Assembly: GCA_024663395.1 (NCBI GenBank)
Contig: JANFAH010000002.1
Location: forward strand, 4,092,001-4,156,000
Reading direction: 5' to 3'
Length of the DNA: 64,000 nucleotides
From: Pisolithus tinctorius
Taxonomy: Eukaryota; Basidiomycota; Agaricomycetes; Boletales; Pisolithaceae
Shown: one piece after another, positions 11,013 to 23,140 of the stretch
How positions within the stretch are numbered: the stretch's first letter is position 1
Layout of the letters: each line of letters opens with the position of its first letter
Made by a program: the position numbers and the translations under genes
The notes under the pieces: generated by a model
Databases searched by the model: none
What the model was told of the DNA's origin: nothing
What the model saw: the letters and a program-made list of their open reading frames with translations, nothing else

Positions 11013-12919
11013 GGAGAGATTTGTGGGATGTAGATTGTGGTTCAGAAACTTTGGAGGCCTCCACTCTCTGGTCTGTAATGCTCTGTCCAGGAATCCAGGA
11101 ATATATAGGTGCTCAAAGCCGCCAACACCTCCCGGACATCTGACCTTGCCAAAGAGATGCATTGGCAGGTGCACGCTAGTCATGTCATCTGCCCGACCAC
11201 TGGGCACACGCCGGCGGAGACTTGGTACCGTTAAGAGAAGCAGCTGCCAACAGCATACGGCCCAGTCGCTTCCCCTGCGAGCCTATCGGACGTAAGTTGG
11301 TCGTAACAGGAAGAGGGGCCAAGATCTGTTCCTAGGAAACATGGTATGTCTCTTCTCAGAAATCGAGATCAGCAGGAGGCATTTCCGATTGCGTCAAGGC
11401 GCTTGTTGGAGGATTGTGTGTCCCCTAGACAAGGGGGAAATTAGCTGTTGCCGATCATTAATGAGCGGCTCGGGTTCTCCCATGATAACCTGCAATAACG
11501 GAAAGAAGGAATTGGTGCCCAAGTTATACCATACACACGGTAGTTGCTGAATGCCGAAACTCTTTTCAGGTGTTCCTCCCAGATGTGCCGCAGCATCAAG
11601 TAACGCCATAACTTTCAATAAGTGCTTCCTGTGTGAACATAACGCGGAGGTCAAACATGAAACAGGGAGACAGATGGCAAGAAATGAGAATGCTATGGAA
11701 CGAGTGACTTTGATTATGGGCCAAAATGCGGCCTTGCACCATTCGGAGACCGGATTTTGACGGGGACTGTTATCACCCTGAAAATAAGAGTCAAAAACCT
11801 AGCCTAAATATTTCGAACCGCGAAAAATTTTGTTCTTTGTGAGTGTGACTCAGAATGGATGTATCTGTACACGAGACGGAGAAGACGATGTCGCGAGTTG
11901 AACTAAACACTGAAAAAAATTAACGGGATGGCTGACCTAGACATCAGTCCGTCCAGCACGGCATCCCATGTGCAGGACTAAGTCAGGGTGTGATGGATAG
12001 TCCTCCAAGCAGAAGGAAGACAACAATGGGAGTACTGATCAGATTGTGCCAATCTGCGTGGTAACAATGGTGATCAAAACGGACATTCATTGGCAGGCTG
12101 TCAGTAGCACACTAGGATGGACCCTGAGATGGCCGGGTCTTTACAAGGGTCATTCCCATCCGAGCGGGGAGACTTATGTTTACCGAGCAGGATACCGCAA
12201 CTCGTTTGCCCAGTTGGGAAAGGGCACGTTCCCGGGTCGCTGCTGACAAGAGACCGGCCGCGCCTGTTGGCAGGCCTGTGCTGTGTCGCTATACCAAAGT
12301 TAATGACAAGATAAACACAAGTCATCGCCTACGCACCTCATTGTAACAACGATCTAGATCCTTGTACATAGAGTGCCATTTAGGAAGTGTATCCTCAGAA
12401 GGATTAAATCCCTGCCAACTTGCCAACCCCCCCGAGCTTCTTCCAATGACATCAATGAACAAGCCCAAAACGGGCGCACCTGCACAGTACTATGACCGTC
12501 TTGATTACGAATCATTTCATCTTGGGCTATGAAACGTGAAATTCGCCGAAGATATTGGGAAGAGAGCTCTGAAGTGCACTGCATTTGATGGACTAAGACG
12601 CCCGACTTCCGACGTCGGGGTGCGGACCAGCGGTTGATGCACGATGACTTGTAAATCTCAATGAGATTCAAGGAGGATAGTGCTGCTGAAAGCTTCAAAT
12701 TTCACCTTCGTCGAATCGTCGTGGTCGCTGCCCTAGACTATTCGGCAAATGGCGCTTTTTCACGCTCCGACACCATCCGGACTTTAACAGCTACCCGGTC
12801 TGCCCTGGTAGGCAAGGCCTCAGTGCGGAGGCTTCCTAGGTTGGTCCTAGTAACGGACTGGATGGCATTAAGATGCTAGGCGGCTATCGACAATCGTAAG
12901 ATTGCCTTTGTTAGGCGCT
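11013..12919. repeat. upstream part of tandem duplication unit 1
   Basis: This 1.9-kb stretch is collinear with about 14374-15900. It includes a TATA-like CACCTATATATTCC upstream (minus strand) of the zinc-finger start. A minus-strand frame at about 12.33-12.43 kb reads FNPSEDTLPKWHS and then DRCYNEVRRR before a stop; the matching place in unit 2 is frameshifted. It may be a remnant exon, but I cannot support a gene. Confidence 0.5.
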
Positions 12920-13948
12920 TCATGGAGGGCTTGACAGCAATATTGCAAACGGGAATGGCAATCTTTCGGAGGCCTTTCCGAATAGGGTGTAACTCAGGAA
13001 GTGAAATAGGCCCAGTGACTGAGTGGCATCCTCCCAAGCTATGTGCGGCCGAGAAAGAAACCGAGACATCAATAGCATGCTATGGTCAGTACCAGAGAGG
13101 GGGGGGTACATCATGGTGCGAAGGAAGGCAACAACTACCCAAATTACCGCCTCACTAGGAGAATATATTGTTTCCTGTATAGAGTAGCAGAAAAAGCTGG
13201 GAAGCAGAAACAATGTAGCCATAGCACGAGTGCATATTTCTCTGCAGATTACGGCCCCATAATATGTCCGTTTGGAACGACCACTAACATCTCTGACGAC
13301 TTGGAGTGTTAACCAACCTCATGATGACACTGAGAACTGACGTCTAATTGGAGTATAATACAACAAGAACTCTGTAACGGTAGATTGCTGAAAAACGAGG
13401 AAAAGGCTCTACTTATATAAAGACTATAAGATCAGTTTATTGCACAGGCAACGCTCACCTCTACACTCGAGTTGTTTAAGCGCAGAATACATGATATGGT
13501 TTGGGCGATGTCAAATGCATTCAGAAACTCTGGAGTGCTTGAATTATATTTCGTACGCGCTCAAACATGAGGTGTCGGAAATCGGGACCGTCCACGCAGC
13601 CCGGAGTGTTGTTAGTTGCCTTTGCTGTGTGCTTTATGGAGGGCTCCAGTGAAAGCTTCACGGCATTCTACGTGGAAATGGCAATATGGGACATGCTAAG
13701 TGGTATACAGGAGAAATACAAATTGTTACCCGGGCGCGAAACAGGTTCACTGAAAACATACTCCAAAACTGTGTGCGACGGGAAAGAAAACAGAACGTCA
13801 ATTCGATGCTACAGTTAGAGGGAGAAATGAAGTATGGACGTGCGAAAGCGGAAGTAAAAACGAGCATAAGGTCACAGCCACAGCACTACTAAATTCGAAT
13901 TCTGTCCAGACGACCGTAACTCCAATGCAAGTAATCAACGAGAAAGCT
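12920..13948. repeat. partial third duplication unit
   Basis: Around 13.42-13.56 kb the sequence again matches the 5' part of the zinc-finger gene (minus strand: ATG TAT TCT ... GAG, then a GTGAGC donor and the intron start), but the second exon is missing. Stretches near 12.90-13.12 and 13.62-13.83 kb also resemble each other. The unit is truncated and non-coding. Confidence 0.5.
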
Positions 13949-14373
13949 TCAAACGACTCTGTGGGGACAATTCCTGTCGCGATGGTCAAACATCGTGTTC
14001 TTGCGAGTGAAGTCTTGACTGCAGTGGGGACATGGCCAACGCCACTGGAGGTGTTGTTCTCTTAGGTGGCGGATTAAGCAGTCCCTGTTAAACTCCCGCT
14101 CTCGACAGCCTTCCCAGCGGCATCTGTGCTGCGATGAGGGTGCCCCACCCACCCCGTGATGCATTCTGAGGTGATTGGAAAAGTCCTTGTCTTGCACCCA
14201 TTGGTTGCAAGGCATGCCATTCCCATCAATCCAACGGCAAACGTCGTATTTTTCCTGAAGTCCGTTCTCAATCAATATCGCATCATCCTACAAATATTTC
14301 CGCACAACATCAGTTTATTGCACAGAAATCAACACTCGCGCCTCACCTCTACACTCCACTGGTTGGAATACAT
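13949..14373 (-). CDS. small zinc-finger protein, copy 2
   Basis: Exon 1 is 14373-14347 (MYSNQWSVE) and exon 2 is 14287-13949, with a 59-bp intron placed exactly as in copy 1. The finger ligands are all kept: CRWIDGNGMPC with HLRMHH, CRWEGC-x12-H-x4-H, and CPHC-x12-H-x4-C. Copy 1 and copy 2 differ at scattered positions mostly outside the ligands, which suggests both have been under selection. The coding exon is followed by the same RNCPHRVV-type end. It belongs to a local tandem family; the role is unknown. Confidence 0.75.
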
Positions 14374-16358
14374 GGTAAGATTTATGTGCTGTTGGCTGTC
14401 GTTCAGAAACTTTTGGGGTCTCCACTGTCTGGTCTGAGATGCTCCATCCCGGAATATATAGGTGCTCAAAGTTGCCAACAGCTTGCAGACATATGACCTT
14501 GCCAACGAGATGCATTGGCAAGGAGCGTGCCGGTCATGTCATCCACTCGACCATTACGCAGACCGGCGGATAGTTTGCACCGTTAAGAGAAGCACCTGCC
14601 AACAGCATACGGCCCAGTAAACTTCCTTGCGAACCTATCGGACTTAAGTTTGTCATAAGGGGAAGAGGGACCAGGATCTAATAATCCCCACGTTCCTAGG
14701 AAACATGGTGTGTTTCTTCTCGGAAATCGAGAGCAGCAGGACGAGGCACATTCGACTGCGCCAGGGCGCTTGTTGGAGGGTTGTTTGGCCTATTGACAAG
14801 GAAGAATTTAGCTGTTGCCGATCATCAATGGACGGTTCGGGTTCTTTCATGATGACCCGTAATACAGGAATGAAAGAATTTGTCCAAGTTCTACCATACA
14901 AACGGTGGTTTCCGAATGCCGAAACTCTCCCCCAAATGTACAGTACCATTAGGGAACGTTGAATCCCCAATGACTGCCTCCGAGTGAATTCAACGTGGAG
15001 GCCAAACATGAAACAGGGAGGCAGATGGCAAGGCATGGGAATGCCATAGAACGAGTGACTTGGAGTGCGGGCCAAAAGTCAGCGTTGCACCGCTACCGAC
15101 TGAGAGCAAAAGTCGAAAACCTAAATATTTCGAACCGCGCATATCTTTGTTTTGAGTGTGATTCAGTATCGGCGTATCTCTGCGCGAGAGAGAAAGGAGT
15201 ATGCGAACTAAACACTGAAAATTTTTAACGGAAGGTCGACCTGGACATCAGCCCGCCGCGTGCGACATCCCATGTCTAGGGCTAACCCAGGGCGTAATCG
15301 GCAGCCCCGTCGAGCAGAAGACAGTAATCGGATGACTGCGTGATGGCAATCGTGATCGGAAGGGTCATCCATTGGCAGGATGCCAGTATCACACAGGGAT
15401 GGCCATGCTATGGTCGGGTCCTTGCATGCACCATTTCCATCAGAGCGGGCACAATTATGTTCACCGAGCACAGTTCCGCAACTCATTTTCCGAGTTGGGA
15501 AAGGACACGTTGTCGCTACTGACGAGGGACCGACGGCGCTTGTTGGCAGATGTGCTGTGCTGCTACATATATCAAAGTTAATGATATGATAAACATCAAT
15601 TGTCACTACAGTCCACACACCTCATTGTAGCAACGTTCTGGGTCCTTGCACGGAGTGCCACTTACGATGCACATCCACAGAAGGCATAAATCCTTGCCAA
15701 CTTGCCAACTCCTTCGAGCTTCTTCCAATGCCATCAGATGAATGAATCCACAGCGTAAGTGCCTGCGCCGTATTAAGACCGTCTTAATCACGAATCAGTT
15801 CTTTTTCTGGTTGTGAAACATGAGATCCGCCGGATATACCGGGGGAGGGAGCTCTGCAGTGCACTTCATTGATGGACCCAGGGTGGTGCTTGTACATAGT
15901 TCTCGTGGAGGTTCGAGGACGGTGTTCCTCAAGTTTCAGACTCCACTCTCGGCCAATTGTAGTTTCTGAGTTTCATGGAGGTCGGGTGTCCCTTACATCA
16001 GATGCATATGGCAAGTAATGACGATACAGCATGTAACAAGCCGCAACATACCTCGGTCACCAAGTATATCCCGTCCGCGCTGGTTGCGTTATGGTCGCAA
16101 GTACTGAGAAGTCGCTGGCGCAGAGTGTGAGACAGCTGAATGTCAGTTAATAGAGTGCTCCGTCTTCGTTACTGAGTACAGAGAGGTAAAAATGTAAATT
16201 TTGTCTTGCTGGGAAGACCGACATTCACGTGGCATGCCAAATCGAGCAAGACGCCATCAAACCCTGGAGTAAGGTTAGGTCTTAGCTTGCGTCGCACCAA
16301 GTTATCCGCTGCGGTAGAAACGTGTACGCAATACTTTCCTCCAGCTCGCCCTACCACA
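14374..16358. repeat. upstream part of tandem duplication unit 2
   Basis: Collinear with 11013-12900 up to about 15.9 kb, with TATA-like CCTATATATTCC near 14455 ahead of the zinc-finger gene on the minus strand. Small frames exist but differ between the two units by frameshifts, so none is annotated. The last few hundred bases precede the NAS6 start. Confidence 0.45.
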
Positions 16359-17562
16359 ATGGCCACCGGTATCCACACTGCTGCACAAAATAGTGCGTGA
16401 ATAATCTGCTTCGTTGCGTTTGCTCTAGTGAAAAATTCGCCCCTGCGCAGACCAACTCTCAGTAGTGCGAACGCTAGTGACGGAAAATCCAAAGCTGACC
16501 GATGAGGTTGACGTGGTAAGGTCTTTTTTTGACTCACAATCTGTCTCGGATCAAGTGAGAGGTAACGGATTTAGGATGGTCGGACCGCTTTGCACTGGGC
16601 AGCGTCTAGGGGTGCAACCGATATCGTACGGTACCTGATAGACCAGAAGGCTGACGTCGACAAATCGGACTCGAGTGGATGGACGGCACTGCACATAGCC
16701 GGTGTGTTGCCATCGTGGCTATTCACAGTGCGATTTACATGTGGTCGGCCTCGTTGATTTGCACAGTTAGTGCCGGAAACGAGGATATAGTTCAGGAGCT
16801 CGTTGGCGCAGGGGCTGATGTCAATAAACGAAATGATAAAGGGCTGTCTCCCCTGTAAGATGGCTTTCGGACCGTTCGTTTTGTTTTCACAACTCGTGTA
16901 GCCATTACGCAGCGTCCAAATCTCGCATAGACGTGAGTCTGGCTCTTTCATGAGTGATACGACTGATGTCCTTTAAGATCGGAAGGTTCCTGATTCAGAG
17001 AGGTGCTGACGTGCGTCCATATCCTCGATCGTCGACATGATGCAGTAACGTCTCCTACAGATCAATGCGAGGGATAAAGCCAATCAACTACCTCTGTTAG
17101 TGGAAATGCCATATATTCCGTCTACCGAAGGTTGATAGGAAATGTCAAGCCACCGTGCAGCCACGACTGGGTCCACTGGATTTATCTCCCTCCTGCTTAA
17201 TCCGCCTCAAGGGTTGGCAGTATCCAAACCAAGACTGAATACGGGGGATCGCGTCGGTAAGGCTCCAAAACGAGGCCAAGAATCAGTTGTAATGTGATCA
17301 TGCTCTATTCACATTCCTAGGGAACACGCCGTTGCATCTGGCGATGGAATCTGCTCACGCACAGGCGGCAATCTTGCTGATCGAAGCTGGTGCTGATCGA
17401 AATAGGGTACGTATGACGGATGATATGGTACCCTACCAGTATCATTGAACGCATAGTCAGACCAACTTGGAGGACTTAACCCCTGAGAATGTCGACGGCG
17501 TTGGAGGCGAAGAGCAGAGAAGGGCAAGACAGTATGTAATCGACCATTGTGGTCCGCCATGA
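16359..17562 (+). CDS. NAS6: proteasome assembly chaperone Nas6 (gankyrin/PSMD10)
   Basis: The spliced protein is built of ankyrin repeats and matches the Nas6/gankyrin family along its length, about 235 residues. Exon 1 encodes MATGIHTAAQN; later exons give DGRTALHWAASRGATDIV, GWTALHIA, SAGNEDIVQELVGAGADVNK, HYAASKSRID, LPLHRAATTGSTGFISLLL and NTPLHLAMESAHAQAAILL. The end (GVGGEEQRRARQYVIDHCGP) is typical of fungal Nas6. I count at least seven short introns, with donors such as GTAAG and GTGAG. The family binds the Rpt3 C-terminal domain during assembly of the 26S proteasome cap in the cytosol and nucleus. HSBP1-like lies 315 bp downstream on the same strand. Confidence 0.9.
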
Positions 17563-17877
17563 AGGGAAAGCGGAGTAGGTTTATGGAGTGGCCCCCACGT
17601 CTACAGGAAGAAATCAGGGAACACATGACCAGATTAATCTCCGTAGTGATTAAGGTGTCACAGTGTAAAAGTTTTCGGCCGAGGTGATAAACCGGGTCGA
17701 TGTTGGTGAACCCTAAGATGTCATATTTCACCTCGCCTGCATCGGACAACAAACGAGGACGGAACCAGTGCTGTGCCCATGTTATGCTGCCATGTTTCCT
17801 TTGAGCGAGGTTGCTTATGTAATGTTGGCTGAGTGGGTTGGGGTTCGGCCTTGCACATCACACATACACGTTGATTT

Positions 17878-18364
17878 ATGTCTTCCTCAGCCTTGCCACT
17901 CAAGGTCACCCCTGCCTCAACTCCAGCCAGGTCTGGGACGACCCCTGACCCCATGGGATCTAGGACTCCAACCTCCCAATTACCAGTACCCAGTCCCTCA
18001 GAGATCTCAAGTCCCCATGAACTGACAGCTTTCGTATGTCACCTGAACCCCCCCGCTTCGCTGACGTGGTTCGAGCCGGGAATTATCTCTAGGTTGAAAC
18101 GTTACTTGAGCAACTAGACTCGAAATTCGACGACATGTCTTCTCAGATACTCGACCGCAGTGCGTGGCATCTCCACTTACGACCCCAGTGTCTCTCATCC
18201 GACAAATAGTGATGCAAATGTCTAATAGAGTGGATGCTCTTGAAGCTGCCATCCAGGACATTATATCCGGGGACGTCACGACCCCTAACGCATCCCAATC
18301 ACCTACGCCGTTCACTGGAAATCCTTCGGTTGTTCGGAGAAGCGGCATCAACTCCCAATCATGA
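17878..18364 (+). CDS. HSBP1: heat shock factor-binding protein 1-like coiled coil
   Basis: Three exons. The first encodes a Ser/Pro-rich leader (MSSSALPLKVTPASTPARSG...HELTAF). After a GTATGT intron comes VETLLEQLDSKFDDMSSQIL and, after a second intron, MQMSNRVDALEAAIQDIISG, together the heptad coiled coil of HSBP1 (Leu, Phe, Met and Ile at a/d positions). A short Ser/Thr/Pro tail follows. HSBP1 family proteins form coiled-coil oligomers and in animals bind trimeric heat shock factor. The disordered leader is longer than in animal proteins. Its stop lies 252 bp from the stop of GET4, which converges on it. Confidence 0.85.
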
Positions 18365-18615
18365 AACCGCGTCCCCTGCTATACCTAGCAACTTCGTGTG
18401 GCAAGTGTGGTGTGAAAATTGCACTCTCCACAGCAACATACCCGAGTCGAATATTGCCTTTCACCTGATACTTTCATATGATAGTAAACGTATGATAGCA
18501 GGTAGAGAGCTGACCAGGGCCAGTGTATGTACGTGTATAATGGTGCTATTCTACCTGCATAATCCCGTGTAGTTGCGGTTTCCGCGTTAGGACTTCTCGC
18601 AGCCCCATTCCTAGT

Positions 18616-19922
18616 TCAATCCAGACCTAGCGTCTGGGGCTTGTTCAACCCAGGAGAAAGTACTCGTCGCTCTGGCGCGCCAGTTGGCGCACCGCCTAAC
18701 ATGGAAGATAACATGGCACCGAATGGATTGTCAGGTTGCGTGCGCGGTGGGGGAATGGCGAAATACAGCGTTGCGATCGCTTGCAATGCCTGCGACAGTG
18801 CCATCAAGGAAATCCACCGATGGCAGAAGATTTAGGAACGTACAGCACGAACCTCCTTGCTTGCAGGGATGCCTCCTTTAGCTTGATAGGTCCCGCACAG
18901 TCTTACCCAACTCTCTCGGGCGACCTTGTTTTTCTCTCCATTTGCCCGCTGGCACGTCAGAACCGCAAGCTGGCAAAAATTGACGGCACTGTCCGACGTG
19001 AACACTACTTCACTGCTGTCGTCGACGGATATCCGAGAGCTCTGCAATGGAGAGGCCAACGATGGCCGAACGGGTATAAGTTTGTTGACGAACTGCATGA
19101 TGAATGTTTTAGCGGCGAGGATATTGCCGCTCTCCAAGTATCTGCGTGGAGGTAATGACTTGGCGAATTATAGTTTGGTAAATAATTAGAACTGACGGAA
19201 GAGTTCCGCGAAGAGCAAAATTGCCCGGTGTGCCACCTGTTTCGACCCATTCAGCAAATATCTGTGCGAGTAGGCGTGCACTGTCCCTCTTGCCAGCAGC
19301 AAGGAGGTGAGGTTCCGCAGCGTCGAATGCTCCATCTATTCCAGAATTTAAAATCACGTTTGCTTCCATGAATTAACGACAATAGTGAAACACCTTTGTA
19401 GAGCAGTTCGCCGATATAATGATGGAGGTCCTGATCACCCAATGGGCAAGTGCCATGCTTAGCTGACCAGCTGGAAGTGACCACAACTAGTGAATTCTGC
19501 AACGAGTGATCAAACTGAAGGAACGCACGCGATCGCGCGGTCAATTATGGTTTTCCGCCACGTTCCAGAGCTGCCTGTCAGGGCAATCAGCTGGGTGAGT
19601 TTGCCTGATTTCTGGTCAGTTCCAAGTACCCATCGTGGACGTCGAAAGGACCTCGTGAGTCATCATTGACGCTCTCCCCCTTGCTCTCATAGACATCTAT
19701 CAAATAGCATGCGAGATCTGTCCCGCTTCCCTGCTGTCCTGTCTTGAGAAGTTCACGGGCAGATTGGAAGAGAACATCGATCGCGGTATCATACTGCCCG
19801 GACTTCGCGTAACGCGAAGCAAACGTGCGCGCTTTCTGATGTGCCTCATACGGCTGATTGCTAGTGATGAGCGGAAGGATCGCATTGAGAGCACGAGACG
19901 ATGAACTGGAAGAGGCTGGCAT
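18616..19922 (-). CDS. GET4: Get4, guided entry of tail-anchored proteins
   Basis: The alpha-solenoid Get4 family is clear from the first exon (YEAHQKARTFASRYAKSGQY, then LFQSARELLKTGQQGSGTDL) through LTQLIALTGSSGTWRKTIID, DQDLHHYIGELLYK, EPHLLAAGKRDSARLLAQIF, SGNILAAKTFIMQFV and the conserved end FAIPPPRTQPDNPFGAMLS. The start at 19922 gives MPASSSSSSRALNAILP. Exons are separated by introns of about 50-60 bp. Get4 pairs with Get5 and links Sgt2 to Get3, handing tail-anchored membrane proteins to the ER. ARV1 ends 86 bp upstream on the same strand. Confidence 0.93.
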
Positions 19923-20008
19923 GGTTGTGATTCTGGGCGATGAGCAGGGTCAGAAGTGACAGTGGAGGTGTCAAGGGTCCCTGTCACTACAGTCTGTACA
20001 GGGGCTAA

Positions 20009-21393
20009 CTACGGAATACTGTAGGCCAACCAGACATCCTGATCAGCACTGACCCAGTCCCTCAGCAATTCAGCAACCGCTGTCTTTACGACCCACCCAA
20101 CTAGGATAACAGCAGTCGTGAAAAACGGATGGCAGTCTAGCACCACTAGATGCCTTCCAGCTGAGTCCAAATACTTGACACGCGAGGAAACGGACATTAC
20201 CTCGTAAGCCAAAACCAGCCGCCATACCCCCCAGGACATTGCGTACAACCCACTCACGGTCAAGCTTGTCTTCGTCCCATACTTCGAGAGCACGAACTAC
20301 TAGGGAATTCTCGTAAGGGGGACCTCCGTATCGATATGGTTCTCCACCAATCTTGGAAGCCGAGGGGCGCCAGATAGTCAGCAGGAAAAGCAGGAAATAT
20401 TTCGTGAATGATGAATAAAGGACAGATAGAGGGATTAGTGATGTCCTGCATCAGGGTTGGGTAAGGGCTATGTACGCGAAGCAAAAAGGGATCGCACCTG
20501 AACTGTTGGCGCACCCCAGAAACACTTTCCTCTCGGGAATGTTTCACCCTATCCAGCCAATCCGATATGTGGAGGACGAGCGTCGAGGCTAGTATCACAC
20601 CCCCATGAAAAGCAACCGTTTCTACAACCGACTAAGAACGGGCAAGGGCGACCTGACAACCAGCAAGTTACATACCAACAAAGCAGCCAACTAATATGCG
20701 CAGAAATACAGCACTTGTTTCGTTACTCCACTGCGAAATGTCAGCAGATATTGCAGGGTCTGAAGGAATGTTAAGACTGAAGACCACCAACGCTGATGAA
20801 GCTGGAAGTCGTACTCAGTTGCGCCCAGCGAATAACTAGAATGAATCCGTCAGACAACGCAAAAATTGGATGTCTTCACCGACACTGACATGCATCCACG
20901 AGCACCATCCCGCTGCCGAGACGGAGTATCCGTATCCACCTTGCCTGTGACTCGTCAGCAAGCGTCCGAAACTTGATAGGTTCGTGACCTTCTCCCTAGC
21001 GAGTTCCACATCGTTTGTGTTGGTAGGAATTGCCGTGTTCTGTGCCAGTGGAGCCTAAGGAGTTTTACATCTTACGGGTACCATCAAGAGGCCACGCAAC
21101 TTACCTTGCTCTCCGAGACAATGCGCGGTTCTGACCCTCTGTTGTAGAGTAGATGTCTGTATACACCTCTCTTCAGCAAGATCAAGTCGAGAATAAGGGT
21201 CAAGCTGTCATGCTCGACGTATAGGTCAGCAAACGATAGACATTTTTTCTGGTGGTTGGGTGGAAGTCAACTTGCTAGGCTTGCACCGACCTAAAACAAC
21301 ACTGACACATTGCTCGAGGCGGAGGTTGTAAGCAGAGTCGTAAACTGTGTAGAGATATGGAGTTGGTTCGGTGCACGTAATGCAGATGGGCAT
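20009..21393 (-). CDS. ARV1: Arv1, ER lipid homeostasis protein
   Basis: The N-terminus has the Arv1 homology domain: MPICITCTEP supplies the first CxxC and, across the first intron, EQC|KKC the second. Next comes the hallmark FADLYVEHDSLTLILDLILL, KRGVYRHLLYNRG. After a charged linker, SGMVLVDAFIRW begins the membrane part, followed by SSFTKYFLLFLLTIWRP, then GGPPYENSLVVRALEVWDED and a last hydrophobic segment FFTTAVILVGWVVKTAVAEL, ending WLAYSIP. A 55-bp intron explains an apparent frame change after FIRWAQL. Arv1 acts in the ER membrane in sterol/sphingolipid balance and GPI anchor synthesis. Confidence 0.9.
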
Positions 21394-21652
21394 GACGCTA
21401 CCAGCCAGATGCTACAGAAAGCTGCAAATGTGTAATGACCACCTTCGTCGTGCTGCATCAACGAACTTTATGTGACTACATTTCCATCATGCAGACCGAC
21501 TTCAGCACCCCTCCATCTCAAGCTTGTACTTGGTCCCACTCAAAGAGTAACCTGACAATCCGATATACGCAAGCAGTTCAGTCATTCTTTCGGATATTCT
21601 CCGGTGAACCACCTAACAATTGCCAAACTACCAGAAAAGCAACCAAGCGTAT

Positions 21653-23041
21653 CTACGCAATAAAGGGGAACATGGCCTTCCTCCTCTTCGGATACGCGTT
21701 TCCAAATTCTTTCTTGTATGCACGGTGTTTCTTTGCTGCCCAGATATACATTTGTCCGGTGGAAACCACAAGAAATATCCAAGCTATACGTTAAATGTAA
21801 ATGACGCGACCAAACAGATGATTATCATCAACCTACCAGTGAAACTTCCCGTCATCACAGCAATGGTGAACCAAGAAATGCTTTCAAAGAAGTAATTCGG
21901 GAACGAAACGAGCGAGAAGCCATAGCCGAATGGGATGGCCCGCTTGCGGGTTCCCTCCGGACGAAGATGGCGAAGATTGATATGAGTTATCAAGTTAGAC
22001 ACCTCGGCAAACTAGTTTTTTTTTTTTTTAAAAAAAAAAGTTGAATAAAAAGTGAAATTGTCGCGACTGTATAAATGACGTACAATCCAAACGGCTGTAC
22101 ATGCCCAGATGAATGTTGGATCGTCTCGGACAGTCCCGCGGATATATGGGGATGTGGCCCCAAAATTCGGACTGTAGACAGAGAACGCCAACGCCAGCCC
22201 TAGCCAGGTAATGGTACGTGAGCTTCGATGTTCGCATCAATAATCAGAGGACGGATACCACTCAGTAAATGGTAGTGGGCGGAACTGTGTGGGTGCATGA
22301 GTGGTGAATAGGAAAGGAAATCTTAGATTAATACGCACTTCTTGAAAATGTTCATTAAAGGCATGGTATCGTGCGAGAACCGATGAACGCTGCAGGTAGA
22401 TGGAACTGGGTATCGACCATACGAATGAAAAAAGGAACATTACTTACAACAACGTTTCCAGCTCTCGTTTCATGAAATGGATCATCACGAGCGCGTAGAC
22501 AAATCTTACAACGATGAGCGCGTTTGTTGAATTCTGGGTAGGTTTGCGTACCGCTGCAGCGTACTATGATAAACCGGTCCACCCCAAAATACCTTTGGAA
22601 AGTGGTAGAGGAGTGGGTGAATCACAAGCGGACCTCCCTGGAAAGTCAAGTCAGAAAAGCCGGGTCTAGCAGTCACATATGACTCACGTATTCAACGAGA
22701 AACACGGTCTTCCAACTAATTTGGTGACCAAGGTCCTTCACCGATACTTCACCGCCATCAGTCACGCCAGCATCAATCAGTTTGACTTCGTCCTGCAGGG
22801 CGTTCTTATTGCCCTTCAGTGCAATCTTTTGCCGCGCTGGATAAAACTACCGCTGATCTGAGCGGGTCAACTTGCTGGACGTGGTCACGAAGCTTGCCTT
22901 AGGGAACCGTCTAGCAAGGGCTACCTTGACGTCCCCAATAGTCGTGTCTTCTACTTGTTTTCCAGGAAGCTCGACAGTGTAGGGTAGTTGACGAGCAACG
23001 GAGGGCGCTTTCCCTGCTGGAACTACGATTACCGAGACCAT
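21653..23041 (-). CDS. TSC13: very-long-chain enoyl-CoA reductase Tsc13
   Basis: The protein starts MVSVIVVPAGK with a ubiquitin-like N-terminal domain (KIALKGNKNALQDEVKLIDA, GVTDGGEVSVKDLG), followed by the membrane steroid 5-alpha-reductase-like domain: FYHFPKVFWGGPVYHS, LVMIHFMKRELETLL, VHRFSHDTMPLMNIFK, GATSPYIRGTVRDDPTF, LRPEGTRKRAIPFGYGF and SFPNYFFESISWFTIAVMTG, ending AYKKEFGNAYPKRRKAMFPF. It catalyses the last, NADPH-dependent step of each very-long-chain fatty-acid elongation cycle in the ER. Six or so short introns interrupt it; one near 22.02 kb contains a T-run/A-run block. It shares a 99-bp head-to-head intergenic region with IMO32. Confidence 0.94.
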
Positions 23042-23140
23042 TGTGGTGCGGCGGTGGTCGTGGTGAGTGTTTAAGACGTTGAGCCGGAACGCGCCACACT
23101 CAAATTCACGCGCAACCTCAGTTCGCAACACCCGCATGCC
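23042..23140. promoter_or_regulatory. 99-bp bidirectional intergenic region TSC13/IMO32
   Basis: The two start codons face away from each other across only 99 bp, so both genes must share promoter elements or initiate within the neighbour's leader. No TATA box is evident. Confidence 0.5.

Noticed and set aside
22018..22041. T-run/A-run block as a possible terminator or poly(A) insertion
   Set aside because: It falls inside a TSC13 intron between well-conserved exons; it is a simple repeat.
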